Part shown: positions 36,809 through 45,911 of the stretch, one piece after another | Layout of the letters: each line of letters starts with the position of its first letter | Position numbering within the stretch: the stretch's first letter is position 1 | Assembly (NCBI GenBank): GCA_001314705.1 | Contig: LJSU01000028.1 | Span: forward strand, 124,001-188,000 | DNA from: Rhodobacteraceae bacterium HLUCCO07 | GTDB lineage: Bacteria; Pseudomonadota; Alphaproteobacteria; Rhodobacterales; Rhodobacteraceae | Reading direction: 5' to 3' | Length of the DNA: 64,000 nt | Made by a program: the position numbers and the translations under genes | Notes under the pieces: model-generated | Databases searched by the model: none | What the model saw: only the letters and a program-made list of their open reading frames with translations | What the model was told of the DNA's origin: nothing

Positions 36809-37825
36809 ATGACCACGATGAACCGCCGCCACGCGCTGGGCCTTTTGGGGGCCGCGGCCGCCAGCGGCACGCTGGCCACGCCCGCGATCGCACAGAATCG
36901 CAAGATCACCGTCGGCGCGCTGCGCTTTACCTCGCATTCGGCGAGCTTTATCGGCGTGGAACGTGGCTATTTCGCCGAGGCCGGGCTGGATGTGGAGCTC
37001 AAGTTCTTTCAGGCCGCGCAGCCGATGGCCGTGGCGATTGCCAGCGGCGATGTCGACTATGGCGTCACGGCGATTTCCGGCGGCCTCATCTCGCTGGCCG
37101 ACAAGGGCGCGATCAAGGTGATCGGTGGCGGCCTTTCGGAAGAGCCGGGCATCGACGGGCAGAAGATCCTGGCGTCGGACGCGGCTTACCAGGCCGGACT
37201 GACCAGCCCGGCGCAGCTCGATGGCAAGTCGTTCGGCATGACCACGGCAGGATCGTCGTTTCACTACATGGGCTCCAAGATCGCCGCGGCCGAGGGCGCG
37301 GCGATGAGTTTCAAACCGTTGCAGAAGGTGGGCGCGGTCATCGGGGCGCTTAAAACCGGGGATATCGACGCCTGGACGATCGTGCCGCATATCGCCAAGC
37401 CGTTGGCCGGGTCGGGCGCGGTGCATATCATCGGCGACGTCTCGGATTACATCCCCGATTACCAGGTCACGACGGTCTTTACCTCGACCGCGAACGCGCA
37501 GGACGAGGGCGAGATGACCCGCGCCTTCCTCGCCGGGTTCTCGAAAGGAGTGGACGATTACAACAGCGCCATGATCGACAAGGCCGGTGGCGAGGACGGC
37601 GTGAACGAGATGGTCGCGCTCATCCACAACTATGTCTATACCGACCGGCCGCTGGACAAGGCGGCGCCGTCGATCATCAACGGCACGATGCGGCTCAACC
37701 CCGGCGCGGCGCTCAACACGGCGTCGGTGAAGGATCAGCTTGACTGGTTCAAGTCCGAGGGCCTGGTTGGTGATGTGAGCATGGACCAGTTGGTCGATGC
37801 GTCCTATGTCGAGACAACAGGCTGA
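36809..37825 (+). CDS. NitT/TauT-type ABC transporter substrate-binding protein
   Basis: Tat-like MNRRHALGLLGAAAASGTLATPAIAQ; ITVGALRFTSHSASFIGVERGYFAEAGLDVELKFFQAAQPMAVAIASGDVDYGV; RBS GGGGAG before 36809. Confidence 0.87.
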   Translation: MTTMNRRHALGLLGAAAASGTLATPAIAQNRKITVGALRFTSHSASFIGVERGYFAEAGLDVELKFFQAAQPMAVAIASGDVDYGVTAISGGLISLADKGAIKVIGGGLSEEPGIDGQKILASDAAYQAGLTSPAQLDGKSFGMTTAGSSFHYMGSKIAAAEGAAMSFKPLQKVGAVIGALKTGDIDAWTIVPHIAKPLAGSGAVHIIGDVSDYIPDYQVTTVFTSTANAQDEGEMTRAFLAGFSKGVDDYNSAMIDKAGGEDGVNEMVALIHNYVYTDRPLDKAAPSIINGTMRLNPGAALNTASVKDQLDWFKSEGLVGDVSMDQLVDASYVETTG

Positions 37826-37878
37826 AAACAACCAGGGCGGCCCCCGTCATGGGGCCGCGCCAAACCGGCGGAATTTCC

Positions 37879-38646
37879 ATGGAATTGCGGTTGAAGAACT
37901 TGAGCCACGCCTATGGTGGCACCGAGGTGCTGCGCGACATCACCCTGACCATTCCCGAAGGGCGGATCGTCTGCATCGTCGGCCCGTCGGGCTGTGGCAA
38001 GTCCACGCTGTTGCGGATGATGGGCGGGCTGGAACAGCCCGATGCGGGCGAGATATTGCAGGTCGGATCGCCGCCCGAGGGATGCCTCAATCCGCTCACC
38101 TACGTGTTCCAGGATTTTGCATTGTTGCCGTGGCGGTCGGTCGAGGGCAATATCGCGCTGGCGCTTGAAGACCACCGGCTGGGACGACAGAAAAGGCAGG
38201 CGATCGTGGCCGATGTCCTGGCCCGCACCGGGCTGTCGGATTTCGCGGGTGCCCTGCCGCGGCAGTTGTCGGGCGGCATGAAGCAGCGGGTGGCGATTGC
38301 ACGGGCGCTGGCTGTCAATCCGGCGGTGATGTTGCTGGACGAGCCGTTGTCGGCGCTGGATGCGCAGACCCGCGAATTGCTGATGGATGACCTGATCGGG
38401 CTCTGGACGCGCGCGCCCTTTACTTCCGTCTATGTGACACACAACCTGGCCGAGGCGGTGCGGCTGGGGCATGCCATAGTGGTGCTGTCGCGCCGCCCGG
38501 GTGCGATCCGCGAGATGGTCGAGATCGCCGCCCCGCTGGAGGCACGTGACATGGCGGACCCGGTACTGGCCGCCAAGCAGCAGCACCTTTGGGAATTGAT
38601 GCGCGACGAGGCGCGAGCGGCGGATGCGGAGCTGGCCGATGCCTGA
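37879..38646 (+). CDS. NitT/TauT-type ABC transporter ATP-binding protein
   Basis: GPSGCGKSTLLRMMGGLEQPDAGEI, LSGGMKQRVAIARALAVNPAVMLLDEPLSALDAQTRELLMDDL. Confidence 0.92.
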   Translation: MELRLKNLSHAYGGTEVLRDITLTIPEGRIVCIVGPSGCGKSTLLRMMGGLEQPDAGEILQVGSPPEGCLNPLTYVFQDFALLPWRSVEGNIALALEDHRLGRQKRQAIVADVLARTGLSDFAGALPRQLSGGMKQRVAIARALAVNPAVMLLDEPLSALDAQTRELLMDDLIGLWTRAPFTSVYVTHNLAEAVRLGHAIVVLSRRPGAIREMVEIAAPLEARDMADPVLAAKQQHLWELMRDEARAADAELADA

Positions 38647-39430
38647 GATCCGACCGGTTCCGTTTCGGGGCGGGGGGTTCCGTCCGCAAGTGCGCCGCTG
38701 GGTCGGCTTCGTCGTGTTTGTCCTGCTGATCGCGATTGCCGAATGGGGCACGCGCACGGGGTGGATTTCCAACCTCACGCTGCCGCGCCCGTCGGACGTA
38801 TTGGCCACGTTCGCGGAGCTTTGGCAGTCGGGGCTGCTGGCCAAGCATCTCTCGCCGTCGCTGTCGCGGCTGGCGGTGGGCGCCGCGCTGGGGGTGTCGG
38901 TCGGGGTGTCCGTGGGGGTGCTGATCGGGCTGTTTTCCTATTTCCGGGCCGGGCTTGTGCCGGTGGTTGCTGCATTGTTCCCGATTCCGAAGATCGCGCT
39001 TCTGCCGCTCTTCGTGATCTGGTTCGGGATCGACGAGGGGTCGAAATACGCGCTCATCGCCTTTGGCACCTTCACGCCCACGGTGGTGGCGACCTATGGC
39101 GCGGTCGACAATGTTGACCGGACGCTTATCCGCATGGGGCAGAGTTTCGGCCTGACCTGGTGGTCGATCGTGCGCAAGATCGTCCTGCCGGGTGCCATGC
39201 CCGGCATCCTGTCGGGGCTGCGGATCAGCCTTGCCATCGCCATCATCCTGCTGGTCGCTGCCGAGATGCTGGGCGCGGAATACGGCATCGGCGCCTATAT
39301 CCTCGAAGCCGGATCGCTTTACGATCTCGAACGGCTTTTCGCCGGGGTGGTGATCCTGTCGGTGCTGGGCGTGCTGGTGTCCAGCGCGATCACGATGATC
39401 GAAAGGCGGCTGTTGCACTGGCGGGGATGA
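38639..39430 (+). CDS. NitT/TauT-type ABC transporter permease
   Basis: LPRPSDVLATFAELWQSGLLAKHLSPSLSRLAVGAALGVSVGVSVGVLIGLF; LPGAMPGILSGLRISLAIAIILLVAAEMLGAEYGIGAYIL. Confidence 0.92.
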   Translation: MPEIRPVPFRGGGFRPQVRRWVGFVVFVLLIAIAEWGTRTGWISNLTLPRPSDVLATFAELWQSGLLAKHLSPSLSRLAVGAALGVSVGVSVGVLIGLFSYFRAGLVPVVAALFPIPKIALLPLFVIWFGIDEGSKYALIAFGTFTPTVVATYGAVDNVDRTLIRMGQSFGLTWWSIVRKIVLPGAMPGILSGLRISLAIAIILLVAAEMLGAEYGIGAYILEAGSLYDLERLFAGVVILSVLGVLVSSAITMIERRLLHWRG

Positions 39431-39457
39431 CCCCGCGCAGCGCTCCACATGACAGGA

Positions 39458-40567
39458 TCAGCTGTTGTTGCTGATCGTCGTGGTCAGACCGACGAGCGAC
39501 CCAAGCAGGCTGGTGACCGTGCGCACCGTGGTCACCGGCGATTCGGTGGCCAGAACCGTATCCATCGGGTTCACCTGAAACTTGCGCGCGGCGAAGAGCC
39601 CGTCGGCACTCGTCAGATCGAAGGTGAACACGACTTGCGCCTTGGTCGGGCCTTCGGGGCGCAGTTGGTCTTCGTCATAGTCGCGCAGCACGAGAACGCC
39701 CTTGGGATTGGCGCGGCTGTCCGAGAGTCCGCCGATGATCGACATCGCTTCGAGCGCGGTGATCCTTTCCTTTTCGAAATAGACCAGTTGCTCGCTCCCG
39801 GTGGCGCCGAGCGCGGTGAAATAGCGTTTGTCCTCTTCGACAATTACCTTGTCGTTGCCGCGCACGAGGGCGTTCTTGGACGCATCGGAAAACAGGCTTT
39901 CGGCCCGGATTTCATAGGTTTGCCCGCCCCGGATCAGCCGGACCAGCGGATTGCGCAGCGCGTCGGAAATGCCGCCGCTTTCTGCGATGAGGCTCAGGAT
40001 GCTGACATCGCGACCGGCGAGAGGGTAGGTTCCCGGACTGGCCACGCCACCGACCAGATCGACCGAGTTTTCCTGTCCCGAGGTATGCGCGATCTGCACC
40101 TGTGCATCACTGGCGATGGGGCGCAAACGGTTCTGGATTTCCTTGCGCGCAGCATAGGGTGTCATCCCCGTGACGACCACGTCACCCAGATAGGGCACGA
40201 AGATCGAGCCGTTGGGCGACACGACGAGATTGGCCATGTTCACCGATTTCTCGGCTTCTGTCGTCAGAAGCGAGTTTTCCTGGCTGTCCCAGATGATCAG
40301 GGCAATCTGGTCGCCGTTGCGGATGACCGGCGCGTCCGGTCCGCGTTCGGCTGGCAACCACCTGTAATGCCCGCTCCATCCGGTCTCGGGCCAGGTTGCG
40401 AGTTCGGGGAGTTTGTCCCGCGTGACCTCGACCACCTGGAAGCTGGGCTTTTGCTTGTCCTTCTCGTTGAGAACTTCCGAGACCATCGCAGCGCCACGTG
40501 GCATGGCACAGCCGGCCAGGACGAACAGCGCCATGAAGAGAACAACGAGCTTTGACGAGATACGCAA
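39458..40567 (-). CDS. Wza-like polysaccharide export lipoprotein (SLBB domains); inferred TTG start
   Basis: Lipobox LFVLAGCAMP; GDQIALIIWDSQENSLL, VSPNGSIFVPYLGDVVVTGMTPYAARKEIQNRLRP, SLBB-like VGGVASPGTYPLAGRDVSILSLIAESGG. Confidence 0.87.
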   Translation of the reverse strand: MRISSKLVVLFMALFVLAGCAMPRGAAMVSEVLNEKDKQKPSFQVVEVTRDKLPELATWPETGWSGHYRWLPAERGPDAPVIRNGDQIALIIWDSQENSLLTTEAEKSVNMANLVVSPNGSIFVPYLGDVVVTGMTPYAARKEIQNRLRPIASDAQVQIAHTSGQENSVDLVGGVASPGTYPLAGRDVSILSLIAESGGISDALRNPLVRLIRGGQTYEIRAESLFSDASKNALVRGNDKVIVEEDKRYFTALGATGSEQLVYFEKERITALEAMSIIGGLSDSRANPKGVLVLRDYDEDQLRPEGPTKAQVVFTFDLTSADGLFAARKFQVNPMDTVLATESPVTTVRTVTSLLGSLVGLTTTISNNS

Positions 40568-40659
40568 AGAACCCCCCCGGGTGCCATTGGTAGGTGTTGC
40601 ACCTGTCATACATTCTATATGCTGGGAGAGACAATGATTAAAACCGCCATGTGCAGTGA

Positions 40660-41544
40660 ATGGGAAACGTGACCGTGACGACACGACAACGCGGACTTCT
40701 GGTTCTGGGCGCGAGCGGCAAACTGGGGCGAATGTTGGCGCGGCACTGGCAGGCGCGCGGGCCGGATGGCTGGCAAGCAAGCTGGCAATACAGACGAGAT
40801 CCGCCCGCGAACGGAGTCGAGTGGCAACCGGGACAAGCCGCGCCCGGGTCGCTGTCGCCGATCGGCGCGGTTCTGGCCCTTTGGGGCGTGACGCCGCAAG
40901 CGGGCGGCACGGCCACGCGTGACCTGTCCGAAAACGCCGCGCTGGCGATCGAGGCGATGGAACTGGCCGCACGGCTCGGGGCGGAGCGGGTGCTGCATTG
41001 TTCGTCGGCCGCGGTCTATCTGCCCGGACCCGATCCGTTGAAAGAGGATGCGGCGGGTGGCGACATCAACCCCTATGGTCGGGCCAAGCTCGACATGGAG
41101 GAAGCCATTGCAAACTGGTGCGCGGCCCATCCGGATGGCCCCCGGGCCGTTGTCATGCGGATCGGCAATGTTGCCGGCGCAGACAGTCTTTTCGCTGCGA
41201 TCCGGCGTGGCAAGGGCGCGGTCACGCTTGACCGGTTCGACAGTGGCGAAGGGCCGTGGCGCAGCTATGTCTCGCCGCGTGCTTTGGCACAAGCCATTGA
41301 AACCCTTCTGAATTGCGCGATCCCGCCCATGCCTTTCACGGTGAATGTCGCAACCCAGCCGCCGCTTGCAATGGAAGCGATCGCGCGCGCAGCGGGGTGT
41401 GAGGTGAACTGGCGCGCAGCGCCGGACGGGACGGCGCCGATGGTGTGGCTCGACACCGGCCGGTTGGCGCGATTGACCGCCTTGCCCGAAGAAAGCGCCG
41501 TGTCGCTGGTGCGCGGATGGCAAGATGGGGAGAGCGTGGCGTGA
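40660..41544 (+). CDS. NAD-dependent epimerase/dehydratase-type (SDR) protein
   Basis: GLLVLGASGKLGRMLARHW Rossmann, VLHCSSAAVYLPGPDP, NPYGRAKLDMEEAI (YxxxK). Confidence 0.82.
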   Translation: MGNVTVTTRQRGLLVLGASGKLGRMLARHWQARGPDGWQASWQYRRDPPANGVEWQPGQAAPGSLSPIGAVLALWGVTPQAGGTATRDLSENAALAIEAMELAARLGAERVLHCSSAAVYLPGPDPLKEDAAGGDINPYGRAKLDMEEAIANWCAAHPDGPRAVVMRIGNVAGADSLFAAIRRGKGAVTLDRFDSGEGPWRSYVSPRALAQAIETLLNCAIPPMPFTVNVATQPPLAMEAIARAAGCEVNWRAAPDGTAPMVWLDTGRLARLTALPEESAVSLVRGWQDGESVA

Positions 41545-42185
41545 CTCCGGCCAAGCGGGCATTCGATCTCGTGCTGGCGTTGGTACTGGCGTTTCCCCTG
41601 GTGCCGCTTGTCGCCGGGATTTCACTGTGGATCCTGATCCGTGAGGGACGCCCGGTGTTTTATGTCGCGGAACGGATGAAAGCCCCGGGCCAGCCTTTCA
41701 TGCTGTGGAAATTCCGCACCATGACGGTTGCAAAGAATGACAGCGGTGTCTCGGGCGGCGACAAGGCGGGCCGGATCACCCCGACCGGACGGTTCCTCCG
41801 GCGTACGCGCCTGGATGAAATCCCACAGCTTTTCAACATCTTGCGCGGTGACATCAGCTTCGTGGGGCCACGCCCCCCACTGCGCCGCTATGTCGAGCGG
41901 TTCCCGGCCCTATATGCCGAGGTCCTCAAGTCGCGCCCCGGTGTGACGGGGCTGGCCACGCTGGCCTATCACCGCACCGAGGAGCGGATTCTGGCCCGGT
42001 GCAGAACCCCCGAGGAGACCGAGGCGGTCTATACCCGCCGCTGCGTTCCGACCAAGGCGCGGCTCGACCTGATCTATGCCCGCAACCGCAATGTCTGCTA
42101 TGACCTGCGGCTGATGGTGGCGACGGTGTTTCACCGGCTGCCGTTGCGGACAGCGCGGCGGCGGCAGCCATCTGCCGATGGTTAA
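41541..42185 (+). CDS. Bacterial sugar transferase (undecaprenyl-phosphate glycosylphosphotransferase-type)
   Basis: PAKRAFDLVLALVLAFPL, FMLWKFRTMTV, RRTRLDEIPQLFNILRGDISFVGPRPPL; GTG start overlapping epimerase. Confidence 0.92.
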   Translation: MTPAKRAFDLVLALVLAFPLVPLVAGISLWILIREGRPVFYVAERMKAPGQPFMLWKFRTMTVAKNDSGVSGGDKAGRITPTGRFLRRTRLDEIPQLFNILRGDISFVGPRPPLRRYVERFPALYAEVLKSRPGVTGLATLAYHRTEERILARCRTPEETEAVYTRRCVPTKARLDLIYARNRNVCYDLRLMVATVFHRLPLRTARRRQPSADG

Positions 42186-42270
42186 CCCGCCCCGAATCGG
42201 GGGGGGTGACATCCGGCTGTCGCGCGGCTGCCACCCGGCTGCCGGGGACGGGCGGCGGCGCGGGGTTAAC
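42181..42270 (+). repeat. Dispersed intergenic repeat, copy 3 (GTTAAC at both ends)
   Basis: GTTAACCCGCCCCGAATCGGGGGGGGTGACATCCGGCTGTCGCGCGGCTGCCACCCGGCTGCCG...GGGTTAAC; left GTTAAC contains the TAA stop of the sugar transferase. Confidence 0.6.
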
Positions 42271-42399
42271 CGGGCGAACGGCGAAGCGCCGATCCGCGCA
42301 ACACCGACGCAAGGGCAGAACGCCCCGGGGCTTGCCCCCCGGCGCGCGGCGCGTGACAATCTGGCGCGACACATCCGGGAAAATGGAAGGGGACGGGGC

Positions 42400-43776
42400 A
42401 TGGCGGAACTCTGGTCATTGACGGCAAGCGAGATGACGGCGCGGGTCAGGGGCGGTAACATCCGCGCACGCGATCTGACCGAGGCGGTGCTCGACCGGAT
42501 CGAAACGGCCAACCCGGGCTGCAACGCCATCGTGGCGCGCTGTGACGGCGAGGCCCGGGCGGCGGCGGATGCGGTCGATAGCGCCTTGGCGGCGGGGCAG
42601 GACCCCGGGCCGCTGGCCGGGGTGCCGGTGACGATCAAGGTCAATGTCGATCAGAAGGGCCATGCCACCACCAACGGGCTGCGGCTGCAGGAAAACCTGA
42701 TCGCCGAAACCGACAGCCCGGTGGTATCGAACCTGCGCAAGGCGGGCGCGGTGATCGTGGGGCGCACCAACACGCCGGCCTTTTCGCTGCGCTGGTTCAC
42801 CCGCAATTCGCTGCATGGTCATACCACCAATCCGCGCGCGCCGGGACGCACGCCGGGCGGCTCGTCCGGGGGGGCGGCCGCGGCGGTCGTTTCGGGGATG
42901 TGCGCGGTCGGGCATGGCACGGATATCGCCGGGTCGGTGCGCTACCCGGCCTATGCCTGCGGTATCCACGGGCTGCGCCCGTCGCATGGGCGGGTGCCGG
43001 CGCATAACGACAGCGGGCCGGATCGGCATATCGGGGCGCAGCTCATGGCGGTGTCGGGGCCGCTGGCGCGCTCGATCCCCGATCTGCGGCTGGCGCTTGC
43101 GGCGATGGCCGCGCCCGATCTGCGCGATCCGTGGTACAGCCCGATGCCGCTGCGCGGGCCGGACGTGCCAAGGCGGATGGCGCTTTGCGTGACCCATGAC
43201 GGGATGCCGGTCGCGCCCGAGATCAAGGAAGCGCTGCACCGCGCCGCCGAGACTTTCCGCGCGGCGGGATGGCAGGTGGACGAGGTTTCGCCTCCGCCGA
43301 TGCGCGAGGCGATGGAGCTGCAACTCGTCATGTGGCTGTCGGAAATGCGCCGCGGCGCCGCCGAGACGGTGCGCAAGGAGGGCGACCCGGACGCGATCGC
43401 GGTCTATGGGTTCCTCGAGGCGATGACACCGCCGGCCGACCTCGCGCGGGTGATGGACGTGCTGCAATCGCGCGCGCGGCTGATCCGGGCATGGCGCGCG
43501 TTTCTCAGCGACTACCCGGTGATGCTTTGCCCGGTCTCGGGCGCGTTACCTTTCGAGGATCTGCGCGACGTGCAGAGCCAGGCCGATTTCGAGGCGATCG
43601 CCGAGGCCCAGATGAGCCAGATCGCCCTGCCGTTCCTGGCCCTGCCGGGTCTGACGGTCACGACCGGCGACGCGGGTGGCCTGCCGGTCGGGGTGCAGCT
43701 CATCTCCAATGCGTGGCGTGAAGACCTGCTGCTGGATGCGGGCGAGGTGATCGGCGGGGTGGTGCCCGTGGTCTGA
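42400..43776 (+). CDS. Amidase signature family protein
   Basis: GVPVTIKVNVDQKGHATTNGL, APGRTPGGSSGGAAAAVVSGMCAVGHGTDIAGSVRYPAYACGIHGLRPS. Confidence 0.93.
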   Translation: MAELWSLTASEMTARVRGGNIRARDLTEAVLDRIETANPGCNAIVARCDGEARAAADAVDSALAAGQDPGPLAGVPVTIKVNVDQKGHATTNGLRLQENLIAETDSPVVSNLRKAGAVIVGRTNTPAFSLRWFTRNSLHGHTTNPRAPGRTPGGSSGGAAAAVVSGMCAVGHGTDIAGSVRYPAYACGIHGLRPSHGRVPAHNDSGPDRHIGAQLMAVSGPLARSIPDLRLALAAMAAPDLRDPWYSPMPLRGPDVPRRMALCVTHDGMPVAPEIKEALHRAAETFRAAGWQVDEVSPPPMREAMELQLVMWLSEMRRGAAETVRKEGDPDAIAVYGFLEAMTPPADLARVMDVLQSRARLIRAWRAFLSDYPVMLCPVSGALPFEDLRDVQSQADFEAIAEAQMSQIALPFLALPGLTVTTGDAGGLPVGVQLISNAWREDLLLDAGEVIGGVVPVV

Positions 43777-43806
43777 GGGGGGCCCGCGCCTCGATGCAGG
43801 GATCTT

Positions 43807-43868
43807 GAGTATTTTTACCAAGAAAGAGACGAAGCGCGTCCTCTTTCTTCATCTTGCCAGAAATACTC
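43807..43868. repeat. Imperfect inverted repeat / putative terminator downstream of the amidase
   Basis: GAGTATTT...CCAAG..AAAGAG / CTCTTT..CTTG...AAATACTC arms. Confidence 0.5.
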
Positions 43869-43979
43869 ATCTTCCGACCATGAGGCAGGCGGGGCGATCG
43901 AAGGCAGGTCGCAGGCTCGGCCTTGTTGCAACATAGCTCACGTTGACGACAGGGATTTGTGAATGGACCGTCCCCGCCA

Positions 43980-43995
43980 CGCACCCTAGGGTGCG
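43980..43995. promoter_or_regulatory. 16-bp perfect palindrome upstream of the ynjF operon (candidate operator)
   Basis: CGCACCCTAGGGTGCG. Confidence 0.4.
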
Positions 43996-44073
43996 CGCAA
44001 GAAGGCCATGTGCCTTGTTCCAGGGAAACAGGGTGAGAGATTTGCGCAACAGCGATGCGAGCCGGGGGCGGGG

Positions 44074-44724
44074 ATGATCGACGCGGTGATCCTGCCGATG
44101 CAGCGCCGTTTGCTGCATCCGCCCGCGCGGGTGCTGGCGCGACTTGGCGTATCGCCCGATGCGATCACGCTTGCCGGTTTCGCAATCGGGAGTCTGGCGC
44201 TGCCGTTGCTGGCGCTGGGGTTTTTTGGCGCGGCGCTTGTCGCGGTCCTGCTCAACCGCTTGATGGACGGGCTTGACGGGGCGGTGGCTCGGATCACGGG
44301 GCCGTCGGATCGGGGCGCGTTTCTCGATATCGCGCTGGATTTCGTTTTTTACGCGCTGGTGCCGCTGGGGTTTGCGCTGGCCGCGCCGGATGCCAATGCC
44401 CTGCCGGCGGCGGTGCTCATCGCGGCGTTCGTGGGCACGGGGTCGTCGTTCCTGGCCTTCGCGGCGGTGATCGCCAGGGAGGGCCGCGCGGCCCCGGCCT
44501 ATCCGACCAAGGGGATCTACTACCTCGGCGGGTTGACCGAGGGGTTCGAGACCGTCGCGCTTTTCATCCTGATGTGCCTTTTCCCGGTGCATTTCCCGGT
44601 GCTCGCTTATATCTTCGCCGCGGCCTGCGCGCTGACCACGCTGACGCGGTGGCGTCAGGGCTGGGTCGCGCTGGGCGGCGCCGGCATGACATCCGTTCAA
44701 GACCGACCAGAGGAGTCACCATGA
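44074..44724 (+). CDS. ynjF: CDP-alcohol phosphatidyltransferase family protein (YnjF-like)
   Basis: LNRLMDGLDGAVARITGPSDRGAFLDIALDFVFY matches DGX2ARX8GX3DX3D. Confidence 0.88.
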   Translation: MIDAVILPMQRRLLHPPARVLARLGVSPDAITLAGFAIGSLALPLLALGFFGAALVAVLLNRLMDGLDGAVARITGPSDRGAFLDIALDFVFYALVPLGFALAAPDANALPAAVLIAAFVGTGSSFLAFAAVIAREGRAAPAYPTKGIYYLGGLTEGFETVALFILMCLFPVHFPVLAYIFAAACALTTLTRWRQGWVALGGAGMTSVQDRPEESP

Positions 44725-45911
44725 GATTTGCCCTGATCCTTTCCGTGATCGCCGCGCTTTTCGCCCGGCCCGCGTTGGCCGATGACTGGCAGGAGGTGCT
44801 GGACGCGGCGCGGGGCCAGACCGTGTACTGGAACGCATGGGGCGGCGACGAGCGGACCAATGCCTTCATCGACTGGGTCGGCCGCGAGGCCGAACGGCGC
44901 CACGGGGTCAGCATCAACCATGTCCGGCTGAGCGATACCGCCGAGGCGGTGACACGGGTGATTTCCGAGCGCGCGGCGGGCAGGGACAGCGGCGGGTCGG
45001 TCGATCTCATCTGGATCAACGGGCCGAATTTCCTGGCCATGAAGGAGCAGGATCTGCTCTACGGCCCCTTCGTGGAGCGGCTGCCCAATGCGCGGTTGGT
45101 CGATCTGTCGCCCGGGGCGCCGGCCGCGCTCGATTTCACCGTGCCGGTGGAGGGGATGGAAAGCCCGTGGCGGCTGGCGAAATTCGTGTTCAGTTACGAC
45201 AGCGCCCGGGTCGAGGCGCCGCCCGAGACGATGCGCGATTTCGTGGCCTGGGCCGAGGCGAATCCGGGGCGGTTCACCCATCCAGATCCGGCGAATTTCA
45301 TGGGGGCGACATTTCTCAAGCAGGCGCTGATCGAGCTGGCGCCGGACCCTGAGGTGCTGCTCGAGCCGGTGACGGATGAGAGTTTTGCCGCGCAGGCGGC
45401 GCCGCTCTGGGAGTGGTATGACGCGCTGCGTCCGAACATGTGGCGGCGGGGCGAGGCCCTTCCCGAGAACGAGTCGGTGCAACAGCAGTTGATGAATGAC
45501 GGGGTGATCGACATCGCGATGTCCTTCGATCCGGCCTCGACCGCGGCCGCCATCGCGCAGGGGCTTTTGCCCGAGAGCGCGCGGGTTTTCGTGCCCGAGG
45601 GCGGCACGATCGGCAACGTGAGTTTCGTGGCAATCCCCTATAACGCCGCCCATGCCGCGGGCGCGATGGTGGTGGCGAACCTGCTTCTGGACCCCGAGGT
45701 GCAGGCGCGGATGCAGAATATCGAGGTTCTGGGCTCGTTCTCGGTGCTCGATCCGGATCGGCTCGACGAGGCCGCGCAGGCCCGGTTCGAGGCGCTGCCC
45801 AGTGCCCCGGCGTTGCCCGGGCTCGACGATCTCGGCCCGACGCTGCCCGAGCCGCATGCCAGCTGGATGACGCGGCTGACCGAGGAATGGGCGCGGCGTT
45901 ACACGCGGTGA
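44721..45911 (+). CDS. ynjB: ABC transporter substrate-binding protein (YnjB-like)
   Basis: ARGQTVYWNAWGGDERTNAFIDWVGREAERRHGVSINHVRLSDTAEAVTRVISERAAGRDSGGSVDLIWINGPNFLAMKEQDLLYGPF. Confidence 0.88.
   Translation: MRFALILSVIAALFARPALADDWQEVLDAARGQTVYWNAWGGDERTNAFIDWVGREAERRHGVSINHVRLSDTAEAVTRVISERAAGRDSGGSVDLIWINGPNFLAMKEQDLLYGPFVERLPNARLVDLSPGAPAALDFTVPVEGMESPWRLAKFVFSYDSARVEAPPETMRDFVAWAEANPGRFTHPDPANFMGATFLKQALIELAPDPEVLLEPVTDESFAAQAAPLWEWYDALRPNMWRRGEALPENESVQQQLMNDGVIDIAMSFDPASTAAAIAQGLLPESARVFVPEGGTIGNVSFVAIPYNAAHAAGAMVVANLLLDPEVQARMQNIEVLGSFSVLDPDRLDEAAQARFEALPSAPALPGLDDLGPTLPEPHASWMTRLTEEWARRYTR

Noticed and set aside
40568-40972. N-terminal extension of the Wza-like ORF (504 aa form)
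   Set aside because: A lipoprotein signal directly follows the internal TTG at 40567; the extension is antisense to the epimerase gene.
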